A stretch of DNA of 64,000 nucleotides from Akkermansia muciniphila (GCF_900184965.1 NZ_FXYA01000003.1:99963-163962), one strand, 5' to 3'; positions 1-9,418 are shown, counted from the first letter of the stretch. Notes: generated by a model from the letters alone, not told the origin. Made by a program: numbers and translations.

Positions 1-229
1 CCACCAGAAAGCGGTTGTGGAACTCGGCAATGCGCACATCCGGCATGTCGGAAAGCGCCACCCGCAGCATATCCATGCGTTCCTCATGGGAAAACGTATA
101 ACGCTTGTCCGGATTGTCGCCTATGGCCACAATCAGCTCATCAAACATCCTCGCGCCCTGCCTGATCATCCATAAATGACCATTGGTCAGAGGGTCGAAA
201 CTACCGGCATACACGGCGATGCGCTTCAT
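1..229 (-). CDS. coaD: Phosphopantetheine adenylyltransferase, 5' part (gene runs off the left edge)
   Basis: Only the first 76 codons are present. The translation begins [19 protein letters not shown], which is the nucleotidyltransferase signature of CoaD: a G-S-F-D-P motif followed by T-x-G-H, the HIGH-like ATP-binding element. It continues with [18 protein letters not shown], the usual CoaD motif with the K-x-x-x-F-[ST] element. The family transfers AMP from ATP to 4'-phosphopantetheine to form dephospho-CoA, the penultimate step of cytoplasmic CoA synthesis. The ATG at 227-229 is the natural start because the first residues of the Rossmann strand follow at once. It is transcribed away from the membrane-protein gene at 426, so 230-425 is a divergent upstream region. 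Confidence 0.93.
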   Translation of the reverse strand, partial: MKRIAVYAGSFDPLTNGHLWMIRQGARMFDELIVAIGDNPDKRYTFSHEERMDMLRVALSDMPDVRIAEFHNRFLV

Positions 230-425
230 TCGGCCATCCTATACGCCCTCCGGAGGAAAATACAACCCTTTTCCATGCGGAGGAATGTTCCTTCACGTCC
301 AGTCCCGCTCTTTTCCGGCCCTCCCTGCTTGACGCGCCAGCAAGAACGGATAGATTAAACAGGTAGAGTATGCCTTTGCAACGTGCGTCCGGCTGTTCTG
401 CAACCAACCATCCAACCACCAGCCC

Positions 426-2015
426 ATGGCAGAACCTTCCCCCTTCCCAGAACGTCCGTCCCTTTTTCCTTCCTTCCGCAGCGATCCGCGCCCCTTGCTT
501 TCCCCTTCATGGTGGAGACACGGGCATATTCCCCTCCTTGTTCTGATCGCCGCCGGCTTCGCCGCTGACTTCATGTTCGGCACATTGGAGGGCTTGGGCA
601 TCGGTACTGCGTTAGGTCTCCTGCTGTATACGGCGGCCTTTCTGGCCCTGCGAACGGATCTCAGCCGGAAGGAGCAGGCGTTTCTCGTTTTCATGGCCGT
701 GCTGAATGCCGCCGCCACAGGAATCAACCTGTCTTCCTTCACCCATTATAACATGCTCATCGGGCTGGGGCTCCCCGTCGTGATGACCTTCCTGCCGCGG
801 AAGGAAGGCAACAGCTTCGATCCCGCCAAACGGTACGTCTCCTGGTGGGGCTACAAATTTTTCCGAATGACCCAGGCAAAAGAGGCAATCGGAAAAGTCC
901 TGGGGAAAATTCCGCTTGCAGGCAGCGTCGCCATCGGAGTGATTCTGTTTCTGATCTTCCTATCCATCTTTGCGGGAGGAAACCCCGTAGTCGCCGCCTT
1001 CAAATCAGCCATGAACCAATGGTTCTGCAATTATTTCTCCTGGCTGATTCCGGATATGGGAACCATTGCGGATATCCTCCTGTGGTGCCTGGGAGCCCTG
1101 GCCTTCGGCATCGTAACCGCGCCGCGCCCCTGCTCATCCTTTCCGGAACAGCATCCCGTGCGCCCAGGACGCCCGTGGCTTCCCTGCCTTCCCGCCGTGT
1201 CCCTGCTGTTCATCAACCTGGCCTTTCTGGTCAACAACGGTACGGATGTGGCGTTTTTATGGAGGGGGAGCGTGCCTGACGGCATCTCCCAGACCGTCTA
1301 TTTACACGACGGAGCGGACTCCATCATGCTGGCGGCCTTTCTTTCCGCCGTCACGCTGCTGGTTCTGTTCCGTCCGGAAGGTTCCGTGCGGGCATCAAAA
1401 ACGGGAACTGTCTTGGGCTTCATCCTGGCGGCGCAAACAGGTCTGCTCGCCGCCAGCGTTGGCATGAGGCTGTATTTCCAGATAAAAGATTTCGGCTTTT
1501 CCCCCAACCGCGTTACGGCCGGCATCTATCTGCTGATGGGAACCTTCTTCCTGTATCTTCTCTTCCGCTACATGGCCGGCAATGGAAACTGGTTGCGTTA
1601 TGGGAAGCTCTGCGGAGCCATCGCCCTCGTTTTTCTGGCTCTGACCGGACTCCGCAGTCCGTTCCAACTGAGCGGCGACCTGAATTTGATGACGATGGAC
1701 GAGCATCCGGACTGGTACTTCAGCGATGGAGACCTGCCGCGCTTTGAACTCCGGGACAACATCCCTTTTGCCATAGCCGTCTATCGCCGGCTGGGAGGGG
1801 AGACGGAAGCCGGAGCCAATGTTTACGCCATGACCCGGGAAGCCCTCAATGCCAAAAGCCGCATTTGGAACTGGCGTTCCCTCAATCTGCGGAAATGGAA
1901 AAGAGACCGGCAGAGAATGCAGTTCCAGCAGCTCCCCGAACCCACGGCGCAAGCCACCTACGGCACGAATGCGTGGAGGCCTTCCTCCCGGCCCACCGGA
2001 ATGAAGCCGAACTGA
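426..2015 (+). CDS. Multi-pass inner-membrane protein, DUF4173/DUF4153-like
   Basis: The product is 529 residues. A proline-rich cytoplasmic N-terminus of about 35 residues precedes at least ten hydrophobic segments, for example around residues 36-75, 78-100, 165-190, 210-230, 255-275, 300-320, 330-355, 365-385 and 395-410. The layout and the long soluble C-terminal tail (about 410-529, with WYFSDGDLPRFELRDNIPF) recall the uncharacterised DUF4173/DUF4153 membrane family, whose function is unknown. The ATG at 426 gives the complete first hydrophobic region. The gene lies 87 bp before dxr on the same strand and could be cotranscribed with it. The family assignment is by general resemblance only. 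Confidence 0.6.
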   Translation: MAEPSPFPERPSLFPSFRSDPRPLLSPSWWRHGHIPLLVLIAAGFAADFMFGTLEGLGIGTALGLLLYTAAFLALRTDLSRKEQAFLVFMAVLNAAATGINLSSFTHYNMLIGLGLPVVMTFLPRKEGNSFDPAKRYVSWWGYKFFRMTQAKEAIGKVLGKIPLAGSVAIGVILFLIFLSIFAGGNPVVAAFKSAMNQWFCNYFSWLIPDMGTIADILLWCLGALAFGIVTAPRPCSSFPEQHPVRPGRPWLPCLPAVSLLFINLAFLVNNGTDVAFLWRGSVPDGISQTVYLHDGADSIMLAAFLSAVTLLVLFRPEGSVRASKTGTVLGFILAAQTGLLAASVGMRLYFQIKDFGFSPNRVTAGIYLLMGTFFLYLLFRYMAGNGNWLRYGKLCGAIALVFLALTGLRSPFQLSGDLNLMTMDEHPDWYFSDGDLPRFELRDNIPFAIAVYRRLGGETEAGANVYAMTREALNAKSRIWNWRSLNLRKWKRDRQRMQFQQLPEPTAQATYGTNAWRPSSRPTGMKPN

Positions 2016-2102
2016 CGGAAAAACGGCCCATGCGGCGCGGGGAAAATTTTCATCCCCCCGGCTTGTCAAGGGACCGTATTTTTTGCATGATGCTTCTCCG
2101 TT

Positions 2103-3278
2103 ATGCAGAAACGACGCGTCGTCATCCTGGGCTCCACCGGCTCCATCGGAACCAGCGCCCTGAAAGTCGCCCGGGATATTCCGGACAGAATGGAAATCGT
2201 GGGGCTGGCCGCAGGAACCAGCGTGGAGGCGCTGGCCCGCCAGGCGCGCGAATTCAACGTGCGCAGCGTATGCATCTTTGACCCGTCCGGAGCGGACGAG
2301 CTGGCGCGCGCTCTCCCCGGCGCGCAGGTGGAAACGGGAGAAGAAGGGCTGTGCCGCCTGGCGCAGCTCCCAGAAGCGGACATGGTGTTAATCTCCATCG
2401 TGGGAACCGCCGGTCTCAAGCCCGCGCTGGCCGCTATTGAAGCAGGCAAGGACCTGGCCATCGCCAGCAAGGAAATTCTGGTCATGGCCGGGCAAATCGT
2501 CATGGAAAAAGCCCGCCGGGCCGGTGTGCAGGTGCTTCCGGTGGACAGCGAACACAACGCCATTTTCCAGTGCCTGAACGGCAACCACGGCGGCCCGGAA
2601 GCCGTCTCCCGCCTGATTCTGACGGCCTCCGGCGGTCCCTTCCGCACCTGGAACAGGGAAGATCTGGAGCATGTCACGCTGGAACAGGCCCTCAAGCACC
2701 CCACCTGGAGCATGGGCCGCAAAATCACCATAGACTCCGCCACCCTGTTCAATAAAGGGCTGGAAATGATTGAAGCCCGCTGGCTTTTTGACGTTCCCAT
2801 GGAAAAAGTGGACGTCATCGTCCACCCGCAGAGCATTGTGCACTCCATGGTGGAATACCGGGACGGCACGGTGCTGGCCCAGATGAGCAGCTCGGACATG
2901 TGCTTCCCCATCCAGTACGCCGTCACATGGCCGGACCGCGTTCCCAACTCCCTGAAGCAGCTCAATTTTGCGGAAATCGGCCGACTGGTGTTCGAGGCAC
3001 CCCGCACGGACGTCTTCCCCGCCCTGAACCTGGCGCGCAGGGCCGGAGCCGGCAACAGCACCCTGGCCGCCGTTTACAACGCCGCCAACGAAGCGGCGGT
3101 GAATGCCTTCATCCACGGCCAGATCTCCTTCCCCGGCATCTGGAAACTGGTGGAGGCCGTCATGGACGACCACACCCCGGCGGATCCCCGCGGGGAACTG
3201 GCCCCCATCCTGGAAGCGGACCAATGGGCCAGGAGGCGCGCGGCGGAACTGCTCCCATCCTTTTCCCGCCCCTGCTGA
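2103..3278 (+). CDS. dxr: 1-deoxy-D-xylulose 5-phosphate reductoisomerase
   Basis: This is DXR (IspC), which rearranges and reduces DXP to 2-C-methyl-D-erythritol 4-phosphate with NADPH and a divalent metal, the first committed step of the MEP isoprenoid pathway. At 391 residues it is the usual length. The NADPH-binding motif GSTGSIG is at residues 9-15, and the metal- and substrate-binding segment LPVDSEHNAIFQ is near residue 146. The substrate loop TASGGPFR is near 178, followed by HPTWSMGRKITIDSATL near 198 and the HPQSIVHSMVE motif near 240. The ATG at 2103 leaves the normal short N-terminus. The next gene begins 4 bp after the stop, so the two are probably cotranscribed. Confidence 0.97.
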   Translation: MQKRRVVILGSTGSIGTSALKVARDIPDRMEIVGLAAGTSVEALARQAREFNVRSVCIFDPSGADELARALPGAQVETGEEGLCRLAQLPEADMVLISIVGTAGLKPALAAIEAGKDLAIASKEILVMAGQIVMEKARRAGVQVLPVDSEHNAIFQCLNGNHGGPEAVSRLILTASGGPFRTWNREDLEHVTLEQALKHPTWSMGRKITIDSATLFNKGLEMIEARWLFDVPMEKVDVIVHPQSIVHSMVEYRDGTVLAQMSSSDMCFPIQYAVTWPDRVPNSLKQLNFAEIGRLVFEAPRTDVFPALNLARRAGAGNSTLAAVYNAANEAAVNAFIHGQISFPGIWKLVEAVMDDHTPADPRGELAPILEADQWARRRAAELLPSFSRPC

Positions 3279-3282
3279 CGCC

Positions 3283-4515
3283 ATGACCGCCCGGACTCCC
3301 GCCGGAACGCCGCTCCCGGCCGCGCGCATCACCATTCTGGATATCCTCCGGGCTCTGGCCCTGCTGGGCATCGTCATCGTCCACACGCACGACCACTTCA
3401 ACCTGTACCTTCCCATGCCCCCGGCGGAGGGATGGCAGGCCGCGGCCAACAGCGCGGCGGACTGGGCCTATGAACATCTCTTTGTCAGCAAATCTTTCCT
3501 GCTCTTCTCCTTCCTGTTCGGCCTCAGCTTCTTCATCCAGCTGGACAGGCGGGAGCAACAAGGAATCGACTTCCGGAAACGCTTCATGTGGCGCCTGACG
3601 CTCCTGTTCCTGCTGGGTCTGGCGCATACCCTGTTCTATGACGGAGACATCCTCACCCTCTTCGGCACCCTGGGCTTTGCCCTGGTCATGCTCTACAAAT
3701 GCGGTACTCCCCTGCTCATCACCCTCTGTGCCCTGTGCCTGATTCAGCCGGTCATGCTTATGGACCTGCTGAACCATGCCGGGCTGGCGGCCTGGTGGCC
3801 CCACTCCTCCGGCTGGTTCCATACGGGCTCCCCGGCTGCGGGCCCCACGCGGGAATTCCTGTACGCCCACGGCAGCTGGAGCCAGGCGGCCCTGTGGAAC
3901 CTGACGCAGGGCCAGGCGGGCAAATGGCAGTTCTTCCTGCTCAGCGGCCGCCTCTGGCAGACGATGGGCCTCTTCATCCTGGGCATGCTGGCGGGCAGAT
4001 GGCGCGCCTTTGAAGACGCGCCCAATAAACGCCGCCTGTTCCTGCGGACGCTGGGCGTGGCCGGGCTCCTGTTCCTGGCTTTGCTGGCAATGCGTCTGTA
4101 CCTCATCCCGCAGCTGGGCGCCCCTCTGGAAGCGGATGCAGCCCGCCTCCTGCATCCATGGGAAAACCTCTCCTATACCGTGGCTTTCGTCTCCGCCGCC
4201 GTCCTGCTGTTCACCCATCCCGGCCTTCCCCTGCCCACCCGGCTGCTCAGCAGCGCCGGCAAATGCACGCTGACCTGCTACGTCACCCAGACTCTGGTCT
4301 TCACCTTCCTCTTCTTCGGGTGGGGGCTGGGCCTGGCCCAGGACATGGGGCCGTGGCCATGCCTGTGCGCGGCCGTTGCCGTCTTCCTCCTCCAGGCCTG
4401 GGCCTGCCGCCTCTGGCTCACCCGCTTCCTGTACGGCCCCCTGGAATGGCTCTGGCGCACCGCCACCATGTGCCGCATGCAGCCTTTCTGCAAACGAATG
4501 TCCAAAGAAAATTGA
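3283..4515 (+). CDS. DUF418-family (YeiB-like) integral membrane protein
   Basis: The product is 410 residues with about ten hydrophobic segments. The N-terminus (RITILDILRALALLGIV, then HTHDHFNLY) and the following arginine-rich loop (RREQQGIDFRKRFMWRLTLL) match the DUF418/YeiB family, which sits in the inner membrane and has no firmly known function. The final third (GKCTLTCYVTQTLVFTFLFF) is the typical DUF418 C-terminal domain with a conserved S/C-x-T-x-Y-x-x-Q motif. The open frame extends back to 3103 inside dxr. The ATG at 3283, 4 bp after the dxr stop, is chosen because it directly precedes the conserved N-terminal helix. Confidence 0.8.
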   Translation: MTARTPAGTPLPAARITILDILRALALLGIVIVHTHDHFNLYLPMPPAEGWQAAANSAADWAYEHLFVSKSFLLFSFLFGLSFFIQLDRREQQGIDFRKRFMWRLTLLFLLGLAHTLFYDGDILTLFGTLGFALVMLYKCGTPLLITLCALCLIQPVMLMDLLNHAGLAAWWPHSSGWFHTGSPAAGPTREFLYAHGSWSQAALWNLTQGQAGKWQFFLLSGRLWQTMGLFILGMLAGRWRAFEDAPNKRRLFLRTLGVAGLLFLALLAMRLYLIPQLGAPLEADAARLLHPWENLSYTVAFVSAAVLLFTHPGLPLPTRLLSSAGKCTLTCYVTQTLVFTFLFFGWGLGLAQDMGPWPCLCAAVAVFLLQAWACRLWLTRFLYGPLEWLWRTATMCRMQPFCKRMSKEN

Positions 4516-4885
4516 GATATTATTCACCTTCTTCCCGTTCCATCCCGGTTTCTCCGAACGTAGGAGGAATAGAACGCATAGCCTCCTGCATCCGGCCCGG
4601 AATAAAACCATTCCTGCTCTTCAGGAAGTGAGAACGATGCTTAAATACCCGGCATAGCGTCTTTTGCACATACCCGGCAGCCACGAATCGGCTCCATATC
4701 CTCGTAATGGAGCAATATCTTCTCCAGGCGTTCCGGACGGTTTCCAGATTCCTATTGAACGGAAAGAAACAATTCCTCCAGCGACTCCGGGAGAATTCCC
4801 CGGGTCTCTATAGAAAAGCATTCGCCCGTAAAAAAGGCTTTCCGCCTTATAAGGGCGGAAAGCCTGAAAAAGAAAAAATGCCGTT
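4516..4885. other. Intergenic region between convergent genes, with a possible decayed coding fragment
   Basis: No intact gene is supported in these 370 bp. On the minus strand, roughly 4640-4790, one frame reads like protein (LLHYEDMEPIRGCRVCAKD, preceded after an in-frame stop by ILPESLEELFLS). This looks like a gene remnant with premature stops. I do not recognise its family. The right part holds the infC terminator. Confidence 0.3.
4831..4870 (-). terminator. Rho-independent terminator after infC
   Basis: An 11-bp perfect stem (GGCTTTCCGCC at 4836-4846 with GGCGGAAAGCC at 4854-4864) is followed, in the minus direction, by a run of T. It lies about 20 bp past the infC stop. A-rich sequence on the other side could let it work weakly in both directions. 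Confidence 0.85.
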
Positions 4886-5524
4886 TTACTCGTCATCTTC
4901 CGCGTCAAAGGCGGAATCTTCGGAATCGAAGTCCTTATCCAGGTGGGCGGTGAATTTTTTCACGCGCTGCTGGGCGGGGAGCGGGGAGAGCACCATGTGC
5001 ATGGTGTTGCCGGCCAGGCGCGGGGCCTGGTCCACCTGCGCCATGGTCTTCATGTCCGCGATGACTTTGTTGAAGACGTCGTAGCCAAGTTCCTGGTGGG
5101 CGTTTTCACGACCACGGAAACGGAGCTGGAAGCGAACCTTGTGGCCATGGTCCAGGAAGCTTTCCGTACGGGCCATTTTCACGTTATAGTCATTGGTATC
5201 CGTACCGATGCGGAGCTTGATTTCCTTGAGCTTGACGGTTCGGCTCTTGTTGTTTTTCTGCAGTTTGGCCTGCTGGTATTTGTATTTGCCGTAATCAACC
5301 ACCCGGCATACGGGCGGATCGGCATTGCCGGCCACTTCCACCAGGTCCAGACCCAGAGCCTTGGCTTTTTCCAGCGCATCGCGCGTGTTCATGACGCCCA
5401 GCTGGTCGCCGTTGGCAGTCACTACCCGCACGCGGGGCGCGCGAATCCGTTCATTGATCCGAGTCTGATCGCCGCGCTCACGGCGGCGATTTCCGTCATT
5501 ATTCTTCGTTGGCTTGGTTGGCAC
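4886..5524 (-). CDS. infC: Translation initiation factor IF-3
   Basis: IF-3 binds the 30S subunit, prevents premature 50S joining and proofreads start-codon selection. The N-domain starts at about residue 20 (QTRINERIRAPRVRVV), and the linker and core follow (LDLVEVAGNADPPVCRVVD). The C-domain contains KLKEIKLRIGTDTNDYNVK and VRFQLRFRGRE. At 212 residues it exceeds the usual ~180. It has a basic 20-residue N-terminal extension and an acidic C-terminal tail (LDKDFDSEDSAFDAEDDE). The start is GTG (5522-5524) with an in-frame stop just upstream, so the AUU start familiar from E. coli infC is not evident. It lies 39 bp downstream of thrS, the common thrS-infC order, and a terminator follows, so rpmI/rplT are not part of this unit. 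Confidence 0.96.
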   Translation of the reverse strand: MPTKPTKNNDGNRRRERGDQTRINERIRAPRVRVVTANGDQLGVMNTRDALEKAKALGLDLVEVAGNADPPVCRVVDYGKYKYQQAKLQKNNKSRTVKLKEIKLRIGTDTNDYNVKMARTESFLDHGHKVRFQLRFRGRENAHQELGYDVFNKVIADMKTMAQVDQAPRLAGNTMHMVLSPLPAQQRVKKFTAHLDKDFDSEDSAFDAEDDE

Positions 5525-5563
5525 GTCCGGATACTACTAAACTAAAAGGAATAACTTGGCAAC

Positions 5564-7456
5564 TCAAATCACGGGAGAAATATGACGCTCCGCGATTTCC
5601 CGGGCCACGAGGTCCGCGAATTGCTCAAAAGGCATCGCGCCCAGGTCCCCCTTGTCCCGGTGGCGGACGGAGACGGTGCCGTCTTCCGCCTCCCGCTGGC
5701 CGAGCACCAGCATGTAGGGAACGCGGTCCAGGCGGGCGTTGCGGATTTTGGCTCCGATTTTGTCCGGCGTTTCGTCCACTGTGACGCGCACGCCCCTGGA
5801 GGCCAGGGCGGCGCGATGCGCGGCGGCCACGTCCGTCACTTTGTCGGAGATGGGCAGCACGCGCACCTGTTCCGGAGAAAGCCAGGTGGGGAATTTCCCT
5901 TCAAAGTGTTCAATCAGAAGCCCCGTGAAGCGTTCCATGGAGCCGAAGGGAGCGCGGTGCACCATCACGGGCCGGTGCGGCTTGTTGTCCGCTCCGGTGT
6001 AATGGAGGTCAAAGCGTTCCGGCAGGTTGTAGTCCACCTGCACGGTGCCCAGCTGCCATTCGCGGCCAATGGCGTCGCGCACGATGAAGTCGATCTTGGG
6101 GCCGTAGAAGGCGGCTTCCCCAGCTTCCTCGCTGTAGTCCGCCCCCAGCCATTCCGCGGCTTCCCGCAGGGCCTGTTCCGCTTTGTCCCAGTTTTCCGGG
6201 GAACCCACGTATTTGTCGCTTTCCGGGTCGCGCATGGAAAGGCGCACGCGGTAGTCCGTCATGCCCAGCGTGCCGAAAATGGTTTTCACGATGCCCAGGC
6301 ACTGGCGGATTTCCCCGGCCAGCTGATCAGGCGTGCAGAAGATGTGGGCGTCATCCTGCGTGAAACCGCGCACGCGCGTCATGCCGCCCAGTTCTCCGCT
6401 CTGTTCCCAGCGGTACACCGTGCCGAACTCCGCCAGCCGCACGGGAAGATCCCGGTAGGAATGGGCGTCATTCGCGTAAATCTTGATGTGGTGGGGGCAG
6501 TTCATCGGCTTGAGCATGTAGCCCTCAATAGTGCCGGTGGCCAGTCCATTGAACAATTCCGCGCAGGACGCCCCTTCCTGGCTGAGCTTCTCCATGGCGT
6601 CCCGTTCCGGGATGGGCGCGTACTGGCTTTCCTGGTAATACGGGAAGTGGCCGGACGTGCGGTACAGGTCCAGCTTGCCGATGTTGGGCGTGTACACCTG
6701 GGAGTAGCCCAGCTTGTCCAGTTCCTCGGTGATGAAGTCCTGCAGGGAACGGCGGATGAGAGCCCCCTTGGGTTTCCAGAGGATGAGCCCCTGGCCCACG
6801 GACTCGTCAATGCAGAACAGGCCCAGTTCGCGGCCAAGTTTGCGGTGGTCCCGGCGGCGCGCTTCCTCCAGCCGTTCCAGATGCTCGTCAAGCTGGGTGC
6901 GGTTCGGGAAGCAGGTGCCGTAAATGCGCTGGAGCATGGGACGGTTTTTGTCCCCCTTGTAGAAGGCGCTCGCAACGCTCATGATCTTGAACGCCTTGCA
7001 GTTGCCCGTGCGGCCTACATGGGGGCCGGCGCACAGGTCCGTAAAATCTCCGTTGCGGTAGAGGGAAATTTCCTCGTCCTCCGGGATGTCGTTCAACAGG
7101 TCGATCTTGAAACGGGAAGGCTCGTTGCGGGGCCCCAGGGCGCCTAATTCCCCGGATTCCGCCATCTTCATGGCATCCGCGCGGGAAATAATTTCCTTCT
7201 GGAAAACCTGGTTTTCCTTCACCACCTTTTTCATTTCCTCTTCTATGCGCTCAAAATCCTCTGTGCTGATGCGATGCTCCAGCTCCACGTCATAATAAAA
7301 ACCGTTGTCCACGGCGGGGCCTCTGGCCAGCTGGGCATCCGGCCAGAGGCGGCAGACAGCCGTAGCCAGAACGTGCGCGCAGGAGTGGCGCAGCCGTTCC
7401 AGATCAGACATCTGTTGGCGTTCTTCAAGAGTCTTTCTTTCCTTGTGTTCGGACAT
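5564..7456 (-). CDS. thrS: Threonyl-tRNA synthetase lacking the TGS domain
   Basis: ThrRS charges tRNA-Thr and edits Ser-tRNA-Thr. The protein starts about 24 residues before the editing-domain motif HSCAHVLA (HxxxH), so the ~60-residue N-terminal TGS domain of E. coli-type enzymes is absent. The editing domain (NGFYYDVELEHRIS) is present. The class II catalytic core has motif 2 (FGTVYRWEQSGELGGMTRVR), the zinc-site cysteine segment MNCPHHIKIY and motif 3 (PVMVHRAPFGSMERF). The C-terminal anticodon-binding domain is also present (VRVLPISDKV). Length is still 630 because the core carries an insertion around residues 285-300. It is upstream of infC and probably cotranscribed with it. Confidence 0.95.
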   Translation of the reverse strand: MSEHKERKTLEERQQMSDLERLRHSCAHVLATAVCRLWPDAQLARGPAVDNGFYYDVELEHRISTEDFERIEEEMKKVVKENQVFQKEIISRADAMKMAESGELGALGPRNEPSRFKIDLLNDIPEDEEISLYRNGDFTDLCAGPHVGRTGNCKAFKIMSVASAFYKGDKNRPMLQRIYGTCFPNRTQLDEHLERLEEARRRDHRKLGRELGLFCIDESVGQGLILWKPKGALIRRSLQDFITEELDKLGYSQVYTPNIGKLDLYRTSGHFPYYQESQYAPIPERDAMEKLSQEGASCAELFNGLATGTIEGYMLKPMNCPHHIKIYANDAHSYRDLPVRLAEFGTVYRWEQSGELGGMTRVRGFTQDDAHIFCTPDQLAGEIRQCLGIVKTIFGTLGMTDYRVRLSMRDPESDKYVGSPENWDKAEQALREAAEWLGADYSEEAGEAAFYGPKIDFIVRDAIGREWQLGTVQVDYNLPERFDLHYTGADNKPHRPVMVHRAPFGSMERFTGLLIEHFEGKFPTWLSPEQVRVLPISDKVTDVAAAHRAALASRGVRVTVDETPDKIGAKIRNARLDRVPYMLVLGQREAEDGTVSVRHRDKGDLGAMPFEQFADLVAREIAERHISPVI

Positions 7457-7717
7457 ACGCGCATTAGTAAACCCCTCTTAAACGCTGTTGGCAAATGCAA
7501 AAAGACTTTCTTCCCGAAAATTCAAGGCATGAACGCTGCGGAAAAGCCCTTCCGTCCGGATGGCGGATTCTTCTTGAACGCATCCTTTTCCTTTACCCTC
7601 TCTCGTTCCTTTTCCCGTGGCGTCACGGCTGGCCGCCCCGCTTCAAAGACCGCGTCAACGCTTCCAACGAATGATTTACACCCGCAGCCGTTTATGCCAT
7701 AGTGGCGACCGGCTCTC

Positions 7718-9361
7718 ATGAACATCCTCCCCCTCTCCCTCCCTCTTTTCTGCCTCTGCCTTTCCTTCGGGTTCTCCCGGGGCGACCAGCCGCCTGACGG
7801 CTCTCCTGTCCGTTTCCAAATTAATATGGACCAGGCGCCGGAAAACAAGGCCCCGGCCCCCGGCCCCGTTCCGGATCAGAGCACGCCGTTGAACGCGGCC
7901 AAACTGCTGCTCCGCGCCCTTCAGGAAAAAACGGACTGGGAACACGAGCCATACCAGTCATTGCCCGCCACTTCCCCCTTTGTAAGCCAGCTCAGGCTAA
8001 AGAGCATCCTTTCCCGTCTGGAGGCGGTCCAGGGGTATGTCACCGGAGCGGCCCCGGAACGCCCCCCCTTTGTGGATGAAAACTCCATCATTGCCGAAGG
8101 CGACCTGGCGATGGCCTACATCCTGCTGCCGGACAAGACCAACCCGTACGTCTATGCGGCCACCGCCGTGGCTCTGGTGAAAAAAGGGGGCCAGTGGAAG
8201 GCCTCCCTGACTCCCGGAAGCTTTGACAACACATTCCTTCCTTTTGACGACCGCATCCGGGAAGAAGCGGAAAAACTGTCCTCGGAAGCCAGAAAGAAAA
8301 TTTTCGGCCTTGCCCGCCAGTACTCCGTAGCCGCCGTCAAAACTGCCCTGGGACACATCAAGCGCTTCCGCCGGGAAGCCGTCAAGGGAACAACGGACGA
8401 CGAACTTAAGAACCTGATTATCCGGACGGTGAAGGGGAACGACCCGGCCCTCATCGCCGCCTTGCTCGTTCCCCCGTACTACGAAGAATCCTCCATTACC
8501 CAGAGCGCGCGCCTCACTCCCGTAGTCAAAGCCATGCGCCTCCAGGACAGAAGGGAGGAAAACCGCTATATCCAGCCTACCCACCTCAGCTTCATGACCT
8601 TTCCGAACACCATCCTGGTTCCCCTGAGCCCCCACCCGGACGACCAGCTGGAGCCGAACAGCCGTGAAGAAGGCCAGCAGAAGGATGCCAATAAAAACCA
8701 CGCGAAGAAGAACGGCAGGGACATCCACAGCATTGGAGCCTTGACCATCCTGCCGCCTCGCATGAGCATGCCGAACATCGACAAACCCGCTCTCATTTAC
8801 CGTTACGCGCTGGAAAAAACCACGGATCCCACAGACGGCCAGCCCGTCTTCAAGATGAACCTGACGGACGCTTTCACTTCCTGGAACCTGAAACCGGACG
8901 AATCCACCACCTCCCGCATCATGGCGGATTTCCACCGGACGTATCCTCCACTGGCCTTTCCCTCTCCGGAAGAGGCCGTAACCGCCGCCGGACGCGCCCT
9001 GGCGAACAGGGACAGCCTGACCATGATGCGCATGCTGGCCCCGGCCCACTTCGCCTCCGTGGAGAAATTTGAAGACGCGCTTTCCCAGTTGAAAACAGCC
9101 ATGAGCAGGATTCCCGCCCCGCACATCGGGGTAAAGGAAAAAGACGTTCCCAAAGTCAACGCGGCGTATGTTTCCGCCGCCAGAGACGGCAGTCCCGGGA
9201 TCAAGGCCACCATCGGCGTGCAGCCGGCCTCCGGGAACGGTTTCTTCGCCAATAGTATCTTCGTCAACAATCTGTATTTTATCAAAACGGACGGCGGCTG
9301 GATGATCGCCGGGGCTGATGCGGAACATCCGCTGGAACTGGAGGAACCAAAAGCTTCCTGA
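7718..9361 (+). CDS. Exported protein of unknown function
   Basis: The product is 547 residues with a likely signal peptide at residues 1-21 (LPLSLPLFCLCLSFGFSRG), so it is probably periplasmic or cell-surface. A proline-rich linker (about 35-55) follows. Two regions resemble each other in layout, around residues 60-190 and 410-545. Each has a helical start (LLLRALQEKTDWE; AVTAAGRALANRDSLTMMRM) followed by alternating strands that end in a K/GGxW element (VKKGGQWKASL; IKTDGGWMIAG), as in NTF2/SnoaL-like folds. No catalytic motif is evident. It is transcribed divergently from thrS, with 57 bp to hemB downstream. I do not recognise a named family. Confidence 0.7.
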   Translation: MNILPLSLPLFCLCLSFGFSRGDQPPDGSPVRFQINMDQAPENKAPAPGPVPDQSTPLNAAKLLLRALQEKTDWEHEPYQSLPATSPFVSQLRLKSILSRLEAVQGYVTGAAPERPPFVDENSIIAEGDLAMAYILLPDKTNPYVYAATAVALVKKGGQWKASLTPGSFDNTFLPFDDRIREEAEKLSSEARKKIFGLARQYSVAAVKTALGHIKRFRREAVKGTTDDELKNLIIRTVKGNDPALIAALLVPPYYEESSITQSARLTPVVKAMRLQDRREENRYIQPTHLSFMTFPNTILVPLSPHPDDQLEPNSREEGQQKDANKNHAKKNGRDIHSIGALTILPPRMSMPNIDKPALIYRYALEKTTDPTDGQPVFKMNLTDAFTSWNLKPDESTTSRIMADFHRTYPPLAFPSPEEAVTAAGRALANRDSLTMMRMLAPAHFASVEKFEDALSQLKTAMSRIPAPHIGVKEKDVPKVNAAYVSAARDGSPGIKATIGVQPASGNGFFANSIFVNNLYFIKTDGGWMIAGADAEHPLELEEPKAS

Positions 9362-9418
9362 CGACATCCGCTCCGGAACGCCAGACCTTCCTGGAAAATT
9401 CCTTTTCATTACCACACC

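Noticed and set aside
3103..3282. N-terminal extension of the DUF418 frame into dxr
   Set aside because: It overlaps the conserved end of dxr in another frame. ATG 3283 directly precedes the conserved membrane helix.
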